DNA of 37,292 nt from a virus. Every line of letters starts with the position of its first letter. Position 1 is the stretch's first letter. Under the pieces are notes generated by a model. It was given only the letters and a program-made list of their open reading frames with translations. It had not been told where the DNA came from and searched no databases. The position numbers were made by a program, and so were the translations under genes. The stretch is taken from the IMG/VR virus record IMGVR_UViG_3300044809_000002, positions 1 to 37,292 of that record. One strand, written 5' to 3'. Positions 30,001 to 37,292 of this stretch are shown here, piece by piece.

Positions 30001-31020
30001 GGAAATGCGGCGTTGAATGTCATCAACACGACGACGGGCGGCACCACGAGCGCCGTGAACGCCGCCAATTCGGTTGGGACCTTGACCGGAGTAATTTTGC
30101 CGGCGGTGAACGCAGGCAATGCCGCGAACGTCGCAGCGGCTCTGCAGTCCTACTTCAATCAGATCGATCCGAGCGGGAAGCTGTCGGACATCTTTAGTGT
30201 AGGCAACTCAGCCAACGCCTATGCGAGAAACACCAGCGACTTCACGAGGCTCGGCAACTCCAATACCGAAAACATTGCCGTCAATATGGGCGGGACTAAA
30301 GTCGCGACGCTCGAAGGCAACGTTACGCTTGATGCGATCAGAGCATTGCAGAACACGGCGACCAGCCAACTGTTGCTGTTGACCAGCGCCCTGGCTCCGA
30401 CTTCGAACGCCGTTACTATCAACTATACGACCGCGAACGCTCAAACCAGTCTGCCGACTAAGGATCACACCACATTCACCGATCAAATGCTGACAGCGCT
30501 CTATAAGATCGTCGTCAACACTTGGGCGACTGCCGGAAACACTGCGTATATCTCCGGAGCTATAGGACGCGATGGTACGAGGGCTTATGGCGGCTTGGTC
30601 ACGGGACCTGGTACAGCGACTAGTGACTCTATCACGATGGGCTTGTCCAATCGTGAATATGTCATCCAGAACGCCTCTGTTGAAAAGTTCGGCGTCGGCT
30701 TCTTCGATCAGTTGAACGCCGGCATCATGCCGCGCTCAATTGGGAACGATAACTTCCGTCCCATCAATGTAGCGGCTCCGGTGTTCCGGGGCGGCGGAAA
30801 TGGCGACGGCGCGGAGCTTCGCGCCATTCGCGAGGAATTGAGGGCTGTTCGCGCCGAGTTGGCAGCCTTCCGCCAGGAGAACGGCGTTAACACGATGAGG
30901 GCCGCTCGCCTCGTCGGCGATAAGGTCGACGATGCTAAGGACACAGTCAAGACGCAGACCGGTACACTCGCCGCGCAAGAGCGCCAGAGCAATCGTGAGC
31001 GCAAAGTAGCGAACGGATAA
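27001..31020 (+). CDS. Tail tape measure protein
   Basis: 1339 residues from a TTG at 27001; the frame is open from 26956, but an AGG site precedes 27001 and the protein starts like its family (LATSQEAISRLSIQSTLTGE). It sets tail length, fills the tube and may reach the membrane at infection. Early coiled coils with YVAGVAAQQQYEKIQRQVNA, a hydrophobic stretch at about 130-165 (GPVGVGVAAVIGVVIGAMYA) and another near 680-700 (VIWAGIKGIAAAAAAIFSAN). The C-terminus is GREYVIQNASVEKFG-like, then coiled coil ELRAIREELRAVRAELAAFR. At about 0.15 nm per residue the tail would be near 200 nm. The cassette upstream separates it from the chaperones. Confidence 0.93.
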   Translation: MATSQEAISRLSIQSTLTGEAEVTAGLKRISAAQDGVAVSSSSTEKATVSLEKSFASIERRYVAGVAAQQQYEKIQRQVNAAVAQNPALQERANAILAAAAQRHDALSNSQKAMGVVANDLNSRIQANAGSFGVLGQAMSALGPVGVGVAAVIGVVIGAMYAMSSAAHALAEKAKELREFSEATGLTTIQFQALRSEAGKFGVDAETLSKGLTKFTAGYDDLRKGGGNLLTDIRKINPALAEQMQVATDSATAFTLFGQAVQQTSNIFERNALLKAGMGRGSAVFGAFFESAPDVNKLASSFAAAGKGIDDGLIKRLSKLQVEIDKTTAAAKNTFASIFAESTLQEEKTYAEGLLTIATRLKEISNAKAPSWLSQAIRVAQTGSFDPATQARTSLRQGMQVGAESSSIAEIISDAVPRTRSHSQIVSDSFIGPTAPAAKTAEALAADLKNLIGVLGSAAAPSERLAASIAELGIKAKEAGLGADILARGIAGLKLDDAIARQSAHNATLGAAASVTDIMKEKTLSLTKARQQDSTLTDAQIANVMRVAKEQALGTYQIQTQIDGEKTRIATLFMGTEAATSYATSQSIINKAIQDGKPLNDNEIDQIKAKADALAKVKVQGDLYADMTRTAQQSAASFSNDLISGLGQGQTAVESLHNAFKNLASTLTSSALKSLLDGDFISVIWAGIKGIAAAAAAIFSANTSSSGEKWLKQQTESRDSRLSDVAQRSAMIGVDTNTRAGAILAQDAEFHRQRIAENKANGLAMNSLLQVQVQERNQLLKDWDQKDIDLVKANADAKLAIEKAANDRALGFQNRLFAATNDFSTLEGQLAAFDRTASQERLVEAANDNAKLADLDAASAAERFNVIKSYNEKIVADAETTAKAQQDALNGTAKNIVEFVNGLYAGPSSTESPTARRAAAGTVYNTQLALAQTGDAGAQGRITQDAQNLLDAERAISASSEAFQLLKGNVAAQLLSLPAVQSTTDPSVQAMRDVLTAINIGNAALNVINTTTGGTTSAVNAANSVGTLTGVILPAVNAGNAANVAAALQSYFNQIDPSGKLSDIFSVGNSANAYARNTSDFTRLGNSNTENIAVNMGGTKVATLEGNVTLDAIRALQNTATSQLLLLTSALAPTSNAVTINYTTANAQTSLPTKDHTTFTDQMLTALYKIVVNTWATAGNTAYISGAIGRDGTRAYGGLVTGPGTATSDSITMGLSNREYVIQNASVEKFGVGFFDQLNAGIMPRSIGNDNFRPINVAAPVFRGGGNGDGAELRAIREELRAVRAELAAFRQENGVNTMRAARLVGDKVDDAKDTVKTQTGTLAAQERQSNRERKVANG

Positions 31021-31025
31021 TCATC

Positions 31026-32696
31026 ATGCCGATGGGTTGGGCGCCGCTGTCATGGCGGCCGGTGTCAATGCTGGTCGACATGACGCTCGCTGCGACGGTC
31101 GCGCAGCCGGCGTCGGGCTTGACGTTGAACTACACGCTGCAGCTCTATGCTTCAGTCGATACGGTTAACACGGCCGTGATTCCATTCATTACGTTGCCGA
31201 CCGACACACTTTCCAATCAGCAGTTCACCGGCAAGCTGAAGAAGGGGCTGGAGTTTCACGTCTCGATTGTTGACGGAACGGACATCGGCCGGAAGATGGC
31301 AACCGGGGTTGGCGAATTTCAACTCGATAATTCCGATCGTATATTCGACACTCTTTACAATAATAATACCTTTGATGGCCGTCGCGTTCTATTCAAATAC
31401 GGACAGATAACCGTTCCGGGTTTAGTCCCATCATCTTTTGATACCTATCCGACCCTACTCGACGGCATCATTCAGGATGTTTTTCTTGATGGCCAGCAAT
31501 TGCGCGGAACGATCCGCGACAATGCCTTCAAGATGGACGTGCCGGTCTCTGCCAATGCCTACGGCGGGACGGGAACGACAGACGGCGATGCGGGCCTGAC
31601 AGGAAAGCGGAAGCCGCTCGCCTATGGTGTGGTGAACAACGCAACGCCAGCACAGATCAACGCCGCGAACCTAGTCTATCAAGTGCATGATGGTTCTGTG
31701 AATGCGATCCCGGCCGTGTACGATTCCGGTTATGCTTTACCAACTCCAGCGACCGTCGCCCCCGACGCAGACTACGCCAGCTATGCCGCGCTGATTGCAG
31801 CGACCATCAGCGCCGGCCACTACGCCACCTGCAAGGCGGCGGGGCTGTTCCGGTTAGGGTCAACACCATTCGGCACGGTCACCTGCGATGTGCAGGGCGA
31901 TAACGGCGGGGTTGGCGGTTATGTCACCGATACGGCTTCCACCGTGCGGCGGATGATTGCGGTCTGCGCACCGCTAGTCGATCTGGTGGACGAGGGATCG
32001 TTTCTGGCACTGACGGCGGCGCAAGGTGCGGTCGTCGGGTATTATATAGGCCTTGATGAAAACAAAACGGTGCGCCAAGTCGCGGATGATCTGCTCGGCG
32101 GTATTGGGGCATGTGGTGGCTTTCGCCGAGACGGTGTGTTCGAAGTTATCCGGTTCGTTGTGCCGACCGGGACGGCGGTCGATAGCTACACGGCTGATGA
32201 TATCAAGGTCGACACGCTACAGCGGCTTGAACTTCCATCGGCCTATAACCCGCCGCCGAAGCGCCAGCGCGTCACTTATGCGCGCAACTGGACGGTCCAG
32301 GCCGATGTATCGGCGGGCGTGTCGGATTCCCGCAAGCAATTACTCAAAACGGAATTCAGCGTAGCATCGCATTCGAATACATCGCTCGCTGCAACAATCG
32401 CCGCGGCGCATCTTCTCGCGCAGGACCCTGATCCAATCGATGGATACTTCAATGCCTCTGCCGATGCAGTTGCAGAAGCCGACAGGCAGTTGACGCTCAA
32501 GGGCGGCGCAGTACGCGCGCTGTATTCCTACACGCTCAAATCCAAAGGGCTAACGCGCAAGATCGGCGAGGTCGTGAGCCTAACGTTCGCGCCCGCCGGC
32601 GTTGTTTGGTTCGACCTTAATGCGAAGCTTGGAACGGTGGTGAGTCGCATCGACAATACGACAGACGGCACAGTCGAAATCACGGCGTTCGGATAA
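31026..32696 (+). CDS. Tail tip / distal tail protein
   Basis: 556 residues. Early hydrophobic start (MPMGWAPLSWRPVSMLVDMT) and then beta-rich parts: TGKLKKGLEFHVSIVDGTDI, GEFQLDNSDRIFDTLYNN, DGIIQDVFLDGQQLRGTIRD, KRKPLAYGVVNNATPAQINA. Later GIGACGGFRRDGVFEVIRF, KRQRVTYARNWTVQADV and SKGLTRKIGEVVSLTF. This is the layout of the large baseplate/distal tail proteins following the tape measure in alphaproteobacterial siphophages. No enzymatic motif. Confidence 0.75.
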   Translation: MPMGWAPLSWRPVSMLVDMTLAATVAQPASGLTLNYTLQLYASVDTVNTAVIPFITLPTDTLSNQQFTGKLKKGLEFHVSIVDGTDIGRKMATGVGEFQLDNSDRIFDTLYNNNTFDGRRVLFKYGQITVPGLVPSSFDTYPTLLDGIIQDVFLDGQQLRGTIRDNAFKMDVPVSANAYGGTGTTDGDAGLTGKRKPLAYGVVNNATPAQINAANLVYQVHDGSVNAIPAVYDSGYALPTPATVAPDADYASYAALIAATISAGHYATCKAAGLFRLGSTPFGTVTCDVQGDNGGVGGYVTDTASTVRRMIAVCAPLVDLVDEGSFLALTAAQGAVVGYYIGLDENKTVRQVADDLLGGIGACGGFRRDGVFEVIRFVVPTGTAVDSYTADDIKVDTLQRLELPSAYNPPPKRQRVTYARNWTVQADVSAGVSDSRKQLLKTEFSVASHSNTSLAATIAAAHLLAQDPDPIDGYFNASADAVAEADRQLTLKGGAVRALYSYTLKSKGLTRKIGEVVSLTFAPAGVVWFDLNAKLGTVVSRIDNTTDGTVEITAFG

Positions 32697-32702
32697 TAAG
32701 AA

Positions 32703-34022
32703 ATGGCATCATCCGATATTACCGTTACGGCATTGACCGCGACGCCGACGCTGCGCGGCAACAAACTTGCCTGGACCTATAGCGATCCTCGCAACAATGC
32801 GCTCTTGAATATCGGCCTCGATATGGTCGAGGTGCATGCTTCGACCACGAACGATCGAACCACGGCAACAAAGGTTGGTGAGGGGATTACGGATTTTACT
32901 CACGCCGGCCTAGTCGAAGAACAGACCTGGTATTACTGGATCAAGGCGCGCGATTATCTCGGCGGTTATGGCGCGTGGTATCCGTCTGGATCGACCGCTG
33001 GTGTATCGGCGAGGGCAATAGGAACCTCTGGACTTGCGTTCGGATTGGCGAACGGAAAACTGGTCGCGACCGTAGCAAGCAACGCTCTCACGATTGCTGT
33101 GAAGACATCTTCCGGGAACGATCCTAGTCCGACTGATCCCTTCTACTGCGCGATACAGTCTGCCACTGCCGGCAGCATCGACAGCTTTACGATTACAAGT
33201 GCTCTCTCTGTCGTTGTTCCGAGCGGCGCGAATCTAGGGACCAGCGGCCTAGTCAGCGTCCCGTTTGCGCTGTGGGTGGCTCTGGCCAACAACGCCGGAG
33301 TTTTAAAGCTAGTTGTTGCGCTAAGGTCATATAGTAGCACGCCGGGCGTTGGAACGATTTACTCTCTTCGTGACGGGCAAGCCGTAACAGCTAAGGCGCT
33401 AGGCGGCGCTTTCGACAATAACGGTAGTCTTCTGCATGCCGGCACAACATGGACCGTCCCTTCACCAATTCGCCTTTTGGGCTGGCTTGAATTCAATTCG
33501 GGTCTCGTGACGCCCGGCGTTTGGAATGTTGCGCCAGATGTGAGACCCGCCGCGTTTGGCTTGGTGCCCGGTAAGATTCTGCAGGAATACTCTACACAGG
33601 ATGCATCCTTCGACACCACAACGAACCTTATTCCATGGGATAACACGATTCCCCAAATAGGGGAGGGTAAGGCCTGGATAGCAGGTATCGGGCTAGTCCC
33701 GCAGTCGGCCGCTAACTGGTTTGAATTCGACATCACCCTCAACTGCGCCCACTCTGTTGCCAGCGAAGTTGTCGTTGCTGTGTTCCGAGATTCGGCGGCC
33801 GACGCTATCGGTTCAGGTGTTGCGTATGTACCAGCGGCAAACGAACCGGCTCAGATCAAATTAGGATTCAGGGTTCTGGCGGGCAGTCTAACGGGCGCGA
33901 CTTTCGATATTCGATATGGTCCATCCGTGGCCGGAACGATGACAATCAATGGCGCAGCTGGTGCCGGTAAACTCAACGGTACCTTGTTCTCCAAAATTAT
34001 CCTGAGAGAGTTGGCGGCTTAA
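32703..34022 (+). CDS. Tail fibre/tip protein with fibronectin-III-like domain
   Basis: 439 residues. Residues 10-105 look like a fibronectin type III domain: RGNKLAWTYSDPRNNALLNI, LDMVEVHASTTNDRTTATKV, GLVEEQTWYYWIKARDYLGG. The rest is strand-rich and Gly/Ser-rich; the last part resembles a carbohydrate-binding jelly roll (NWFEFDITLNCAHSVASEVV, IKLGFRVLAGSLTGATFDIR, GTLFSKIILREL). A role in receptor recognition is likely. The antisense HNH gene starts 12 bases after its stop. Confidence 0.72.
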   Translation: MASSDITVTALTATPTLRGNKLAWTYSDPRNNALLNIGLDMVEVHASTTNDRTTATKVGEGITDFTHAGLVEEQTWYYWIKARDYLGGYGAWYPSGSTAGVSARAIGTSGLAFGLANGKLVATVASNALTIAVKTSSGNDPSPTDPFYCAIQSATAGSIDSFTITSALSVVVPSGANLGTSGLVSVPFALWVALANNAGVLKLVVALRSYSSTPGVGTIYSLRDGQAVTAKALGGAFDNNGSLLHAGTTWTVPSPIRLLGWLEFNSGLVTPGVWNVAPDVRPAAFGLVPGKILQEYSTQDASFDTTTNLIPWDNTIPQIGEGKAWIAGIGLVPQSAANWFEFDITLNCAHSVASEVVVAVFRDSAADAIGSGVAYVPAANEPAQIKLGFRVLAGSLTGATFDIRYGPSVAGTMTINGAAGAGKLNGTLFSKIILRELAA

Positions 34023-34034
34023 TGACTAAAGTCT

Positions 34035-34469
34035 CTAACACAGAAGATGCCGCCACGTCTTTCCGTTCGCGACATCATCAACGGTTCTTACGCTGATATC
34101 CATATCGTCAGCGATTGATTGTGCCGTCTCTAGTTTCCGTCTGCGGCGAATGTCGCGGACTTTTTTGGCGTCTAGAACTGCTCTGCCATTCTTCTCGCCG
34201 TAACGGGCGCGCTCTTGTTTTTTTCTCGGACGATAAAGGTGTGCCGGGTTACAGCATGACTGGTCGCTGCAGCGATGAAGCGGATGTATCTTACAAGGCT
34301 CGTGGCTCGTGAGGTTTAAGGCTAGTTCGTGCGCGCGCCACTCCTTGCCCTGGTATCGGACGCGACCGTAGCCCCTTTCATGGATGGCACCAAGCCACGG
34401 CCAACAGTCGTCAAGGCCTGCAATCGCTACCCTTTTCCAAAAGGAATCCGGGGTGCTTCTAGTTCCCAT
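34035..34469 (-). CDS. HNH homing-type endonuclease, antisense between fibre genes
   Basis: 144 residues on the minus strand. An HNH core with zinc ligands: CWPWLGAIHERGYGRVRYQG, WRAHELALNLTSHEPCKI, HRCSDQSCCNPAHLYRPRKK. Then a C-terminal HTH (ETAQSIADDMDISVRTVDDV, ANGKTWRHLL), as in DNA-recognition tails of phage homing nucleases. Free-standing genes of this kind spread by cutting sites in phages that lack them. It sits exactly between a fibre gene stop and the next gene, in reverse orientation, with no effect on either frame. It would need its own promoter; only a TATAAT overlapping the start codon was seen. Confidence 0.85.
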   Translation of the reverse strand: MGTRSTPDSFWKRVAIAGLDDCWPWLGAIHERGYGRVRYQGKEWRAHELALNLTSHEPCKIHPLHRCSDQSCCNPAHLYRPRKKQERARYGEKNGRAVLDAKKVRDIRRRRKLETAQSIADDMDISVRTVDDVANGKTWRHLLC

Positions 34470-34532
34470 TATAGCCCGCCCTGTCTGTGCCGCGCCGCCT
34501 TGTCATTACATCAGAAAAGCAAGCCATAGCCA

Positions 34533-35321
34533 ATGACCGTAGGCAACGCCGCTATCGCACCGTCACCCAACCTGTTTGATACCGCGACGCTGACGGCATC
34601 GAGCGCGGGATCAACAACGCCAATCACGAACCTGCAAACTGCGCCGCCTTCAACCAAGTGGCGCGGCACGGGGGGGGCGACAGACGACTTCACGGCGACA
34701 TGGACGTCTGACCAGACGGCCGATACGTTCGGTGTAGCTGGGCTTGGGTCGACGTTCCTCGCGACGGGAACGGTGCGGTTGCAACTCACGAGCAACGGCG
34801 GGTCGACGGGCGATATTTACGATAGCACTGCGCAGGCTGGAATTGTCGATCCAAGCTACGGCTACGCGGTCCACCTTCTTACCTCGAAGACCTTCCGTTC
34901 CGCCAAATGGACGTTCGCTCAAGCCGGGGCTTCCTACATCGAGGCGGGCCGCGGGTACGTCGGAAACCGAACGCAGCTCACCTACAACTATCAACCGGGC
35001 GCGGGATTTGGCTGGACTGACTTGAGCAAGTGGACGGAACTGGAAGGCGGCGGCGTGGCCGTTGATCTGCGCCCGTCCTATCGCGAGTGGGAATTGACCT
35101 TCGGTTGGGTGACGGAAGCGCAATTCCTCTCGCTGGTAGAGCCGATGGACATCGCCAACGGGACCCATACCGATGTCCTGTTCATTCGTGACACGGCGAA
35201 TACGAACCTCGGGCTTGTGACCGTTTGGGGTCTGTTGCGTCAACTCTCCAAAACAATCCAGCCGTTCACGATCGGTGATCTCTACAGCCGATCTTACGCC
35301 ATCCGCGAGCGGCGGGCTTAG
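34533..35321 (+). CDS. Minor tail protein
   Basis: 262 residues. Thr/Ser-rich beta protein: NLFDTATLTASSAGSTTPIT, TADTFGVAGLGSTFLATGTV, AKWTFAQAGASYIEAGRGYV, NRTQLTYNYQPGAGFGWTDL, REWELTFGWVTEAQFLSLVE. Similar proteins accompany tail fibre genes in alphaproteobacterial phages. It could be a fibre or tail-tip spike element. No enzyme motif seen. Confidence 0.65.
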   Translation: MTVGNAAIAPSPNLFDTATLTASSAGSTTPITNLQTAPPSTKWRGTGGATDDFTATWTSDQTADTFGVAGLGSTFLATGTVRLQLTSNGGSTGDIYDSTAQAGIVDPSYGYAVHLLTSKTFRSAKWTFAQAGASYIEAGRGYVGNRTQLTYNYQPGAGFGWTDLSKWTELEGGGVAVDLRPSYREWELTFGWVTEAQFLSLVEPMDIANGTHTDVLFIRDTANTNLGLVTVWGLLRQLSKTIQPFTIGDLYSRSYAIRERRA

Positions 35322-35398
35322 GGCCACTCTTTCCAACTTCTCCTTCTTTAACATAGCAGGGACAGGCCGCGCCGCAGGGCGCGCGTCTGCGATAAATC

Positions 35399-36418
35399 AT
35401 GGCCGCAGGAATGAAATTTGACGACCGTGCGTCTCAGGCGGTTACCGCGCCGGGAAATTCGAACTTTAACTTTACAGGTGCCATAACGAGACAGGGCGCT
35501 ATTTCGTTCGACACATTTATGACGACCACGGGGGATTACACCACGTATGAAGCGGACAATGGCACAGCATGGGAAACGGGCTACATCACGAAACAGGCGA
35601 ACGGCACATATGCTCGCACGGTGAAGCGCAGCACGAATGGAAATGCGGCTGTCAACTTTTCAACGGGTACAGTTTCCGTTTCCTGTGATCTGCCCGCGTG
35701 GCTTTTGGACCATCTCAATCTCATTGAGGAAATACTCGCCTCTGCAGCAACGACCGATCTTGGCTCGATCCAAAGCAAATGCATCGAGCTTACCGGGACG
35801 ACCGGGATCACGTCGTTCGGAAACGGAAAGAACAAAGAGCGATATTTCCGATATACCGGCGCGGGCCTCACCATCACTACCGGCTCAACGCTGGTTTGCC
35901 TCGGCGCCGTAAACCTGACGCTTGCGACTGGAGATATTGGTTGCGCGGTCTCCGACAATACGGCGACGCCGATCTGGCGAATCCTTTGGGTGCGATCGGT
36001 TTCAGGAAACATTGCTGGCGCAACCGTTTCAGGTGCCATGGTCGCGACGCAGACCAATCAGGAATCGGCTAGCGCGACCAACCTTATTGTTACGCCTGGC
36101 GCGCAGCAATTCCATCCGAGTGCGGCGAAGTGCTGGGGCTTCGTCACGGTCTCTGGCGGGACGCCGACATTGGCCGCCTCCTTCAACGTCACAAGCATTA
36201 CAGACACCGGTGTTGGGAGACTGACTGTCACGATCGCCACAGACTTCTCAAGTGGAAATTACGTGATTCAGATCAACAGCGGCCTTGGCGCCGGCGTGAC
36301 GCATATGTTCCGGACGATCAATGGGCAACCAGCCGGAAGCTTTGAGCAGAGGCACTTTCAAGACGGCTTGCTCGCGGACCCCAGCGATTATCACTTCGTT
36401 TGTTATGGAGACCAGTGA
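35399..36418 (+). CDS. Tail fibre-like protein
   Basis: 339 residues. The first 100 contain the common phage motif of adhesin start regions: GMKFDDRASQAVTAPGNSNF, FTGAITRQGAISFDTFMTTT, YEADNGTAWETGYITKQA, ARTVKRSTNGNAAVNFS. The rest is a long Gly/Thr-rich beta strand array ending in SFEQRHFQDGLLADPSDYHF, which looks like a receptor-binding tip. Followed by a TGATG overlap with the chaperone gene. Confidence 0.7.
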   Translation: MAAGMKFDDRASQAVTAPGNSNFNFTGAITRQGAISFDTFMTTTGDYTTYEADNGTAWETGYITKQANGTYARTVKRSTNGNAAVNFSTGTVSVSCDLPAWLLDHLNLIEEILASAATTDLGSIQSKCIELTGTTGITSFGNGKNKERYFRYTGAGLTITTGSTLVCLGAVNLTLATGDIGCAVSDNTATPIWRILWVRSVSGNIAGATVSGAMVATQTNQESASATNLIVTPGAQQFHPSAAKCWGFVTVSGGTPTLAASFNVTSITDTGVGRLTVTIATDFSSGNYVIQINSGLGAGVTHMFRTINGQPAGSFEQRHFQDGLLADPSDYHFVCYGDQ

Positions 36419-36873
36419 TGCTGTACGCGATCAAACGTAATGACGGCGGCGTTAGCGTCATGCAGACTACGTCTGCCGACATCAACCCAGCTGATGAGAT
36501 TGCAAAGTGGTCCGCAGAACTGCAGGCCGCGCACGATCTTAAGTCGATCAAAGAAATCAACCGCGCTGGTATCCCGTCAGACAGAACTTTTCGCGATGCG
36601 TGGAAGCATGATCTATCGGTTGACATGGCGAAGGCCAGAGACATCCAGCGCGATCGCATCCGCGCAGCGCGCGCTCCACAACTCGCGGCTCTCAGTGAGC
36701 AATTCATGCTCGCAATCGAGGTTGGCGACGCAAAGACGCAAGCCGCTGTAGCGAAGCAAAAACAGGTGCTGCGCGACGCGACCAAGCATCCCGACATCGA
36801 AGCGGCAAAAACACCTGAAGCGCTGAAAGCGGTGACGCTGGGGATTCTGGCGGCGACCGCCCGCGCTTCCTGA
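36418..36873 (+). CDS. Tail fibre assembly / tail-associated protein
   Basis: 151 residues from the ATG at 36418, sharing its first base with the upstream stop. Pattern IPSDRTFRDAW, VDMAKARDIQRDRIRAARA, PQLAALSEQFMLAIEVGDAK, QVLRDATKHPDI is that of a frequent phage protein that follows the tail fibre gene. Helical throughout, possibly a chaperone for the fibre. No direct evidence of function. Confidence 0.7.
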   Translation: MLYAIKRNDGGVSVMQTTSADINPADEIAKWSAELQAAHDLKSIKEINRAGIPSDRTFRDAWKHDLSVDMAKARDIQRDRIRAARAPQLAALSEQFMLAIEVGDAKTQAAVAKQKQVLRDATKHPDIEAAKTPEALKAVTLGILAATARAS

Positions 36874-36920
36874 AATTTCGAAGAATTTTACCCATTCCCC
36901 AATCGGCGAGGAGAAGCGCT

Positions 36921-37292
36921 ATGGCGTTTGTAAACACGCTCTACAACCTATGGCCGAACGGCGATCAAAAGGTCATGGGCTTGCGGGACGGAATCGCCGC
37001 AACGGCTCAAAGTGTTTTCGCTAAGTACGGGATCAATTCTCCATTGCTCATCGCTCACGTCATGGCGCAAATCTCGCATGAGTGCGGAGCAGGGCACGAT
37101 GTCATAGAAAACATGAACTACACCGCCGTCCGGATGACGCAAGTCTGGCCGTCGCGGTTTCATTCGACCGCAGAGGCCGCACCCTACGCCGGCAATCCGC
37201 GGGCGCTCGCCAACAAGGTCTACAACGGCCGCATGGGCAATGCATCCGGGTCCGACGATGGCTGGAAGTTTCGCGGCCGCGGCGCGGCGCAG
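36921..37292 (+). CDS. Endolysin, GH19 chitinase/lysozyme family (3' end outside window)
   Basis: 124 codons visible of an open frame that leaves the window. Starts after an AGGAG site. Contains LLIAHVMAQISHECGAGHDV with Glu54 as the likely catalytic acid, then NMNYTAVRMTQVWPSRFHST, AYAGNPRALANKVYNGRMGN and KFRGRGAAQ, a layout of GH19-like phage endolysins (chitinase-type lysozymes), cut before the second half of the active site. No signal peptide, so a holin or pinholin should be encoded downstream or upstream. It would degrade host peptidoglycan at lysis. Confidence 0.85.
   Translation, partial: MAFVNTLYNLWPNGDQKVMGLRDGIAATAQSVFAKYGINSPLLIAHVMAQISHECGAGHDVIENMNYTAVRMTQVWPSRFHSTAEAAPYAGNPRALANKVYNGRMGNASGSDDGWKFRGRGAAQ

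Noticed and set aside
34460-34475. Perfect TATAAT on the minus strand at the start of the HNH gene
   Set aside because: It overlaps the start codon itself, so a transcript from it would begin inside the gene; no -35 box at 16-18 bp was found.
1-37292. CRISPR arrays, tRNA or rRNA genes, insertion sequences, integrase or attachment sites
   Set aside because: No regular spaced repeats, cloverleaf-like sequences, transposase motifs or tyrosine/serine recombinase motifs were seen by reading. The element ends probably lie outside the window.

Overview
The window is the inside of a tailed-phage genome or prophage, of the lambda/HK97-like siphovirus type (HK97-fold capsid, long tape measure, tail chaperones made by frameshift). 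The host is most likely an alphaproteobacterium of the Hyphomicrobiales (Bradyrhizobium/Rhodopseudomonas-like). This rests on GC-rich codon use, a GcrA-like regulator and remembered similarity of many small phage proteins; no search was run. No integrase, att site, lysogeny repressor, tRNA or rRNA was seen, so both ends of the element lie outside the window. The last gene, an endolysin, is cut by the window end.

Layout. (1) 1-8340: one tightly coupled early operon on the + strand, nearly every gene joined by ATGA, GTGA or TAATG overlaps. It carries a DnaA-domain-IV-like HTH protein, a DUF5131 (Gp37/Gp68) protein with a three-cysteine motif, an MT-A70 adenine methyltransferase, two further DNA methyltransferases around a DUF7768/DUF4406-like protein, a relic of a cytosine methyltransferase C-terminus, a possible papain-like protein and a winged-helix replication protein. 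(2) 8387-12568: small phage proteins, a NusG-type antiterminator with an extra N-terminal domain, a GcrA-like protein, small membrane proteins and an HNH nuclease. (3) 12569-17472: a probable cos region, then terminase small and large subunits, portal and ClpP-like prohead protease. (4) 17472-22974: small head protein, major capsid, virion accessory proteins and head-tail connectors. (5) 23089-36873: tail tube, tail chaperones G and G-T, tape measure, tail tip and fibre proteins. (6) 36921-end: GH19-type endolysin.

Two cassettes run against the late operon. At 25968-26903, between the tail chaperones and the tape measure, lies a stand-alone archaeo-eukaryotic-primase-like protein with a nested XRE-type HTH gene and a dyad-rich upstream region. 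At 34035-34469, between two tail-fibre genes, lies an HNH homing-type endonuclease.

The clearest unusual signals are: a textbook -1 slippery heptamer at 24873 joining the two tail chaperone frames; a perfect 17-bp tandem duplication that breaks a small membrane-protein gene at 12081-12114; a probable +1 frameshift in the 1876 gene; the cytosine methyltransferase tail read in two frames at 5996-6150; the antisense primase/HTH cassette; and a modification island in which two of three methyltransferases have altered catalytic motifs.
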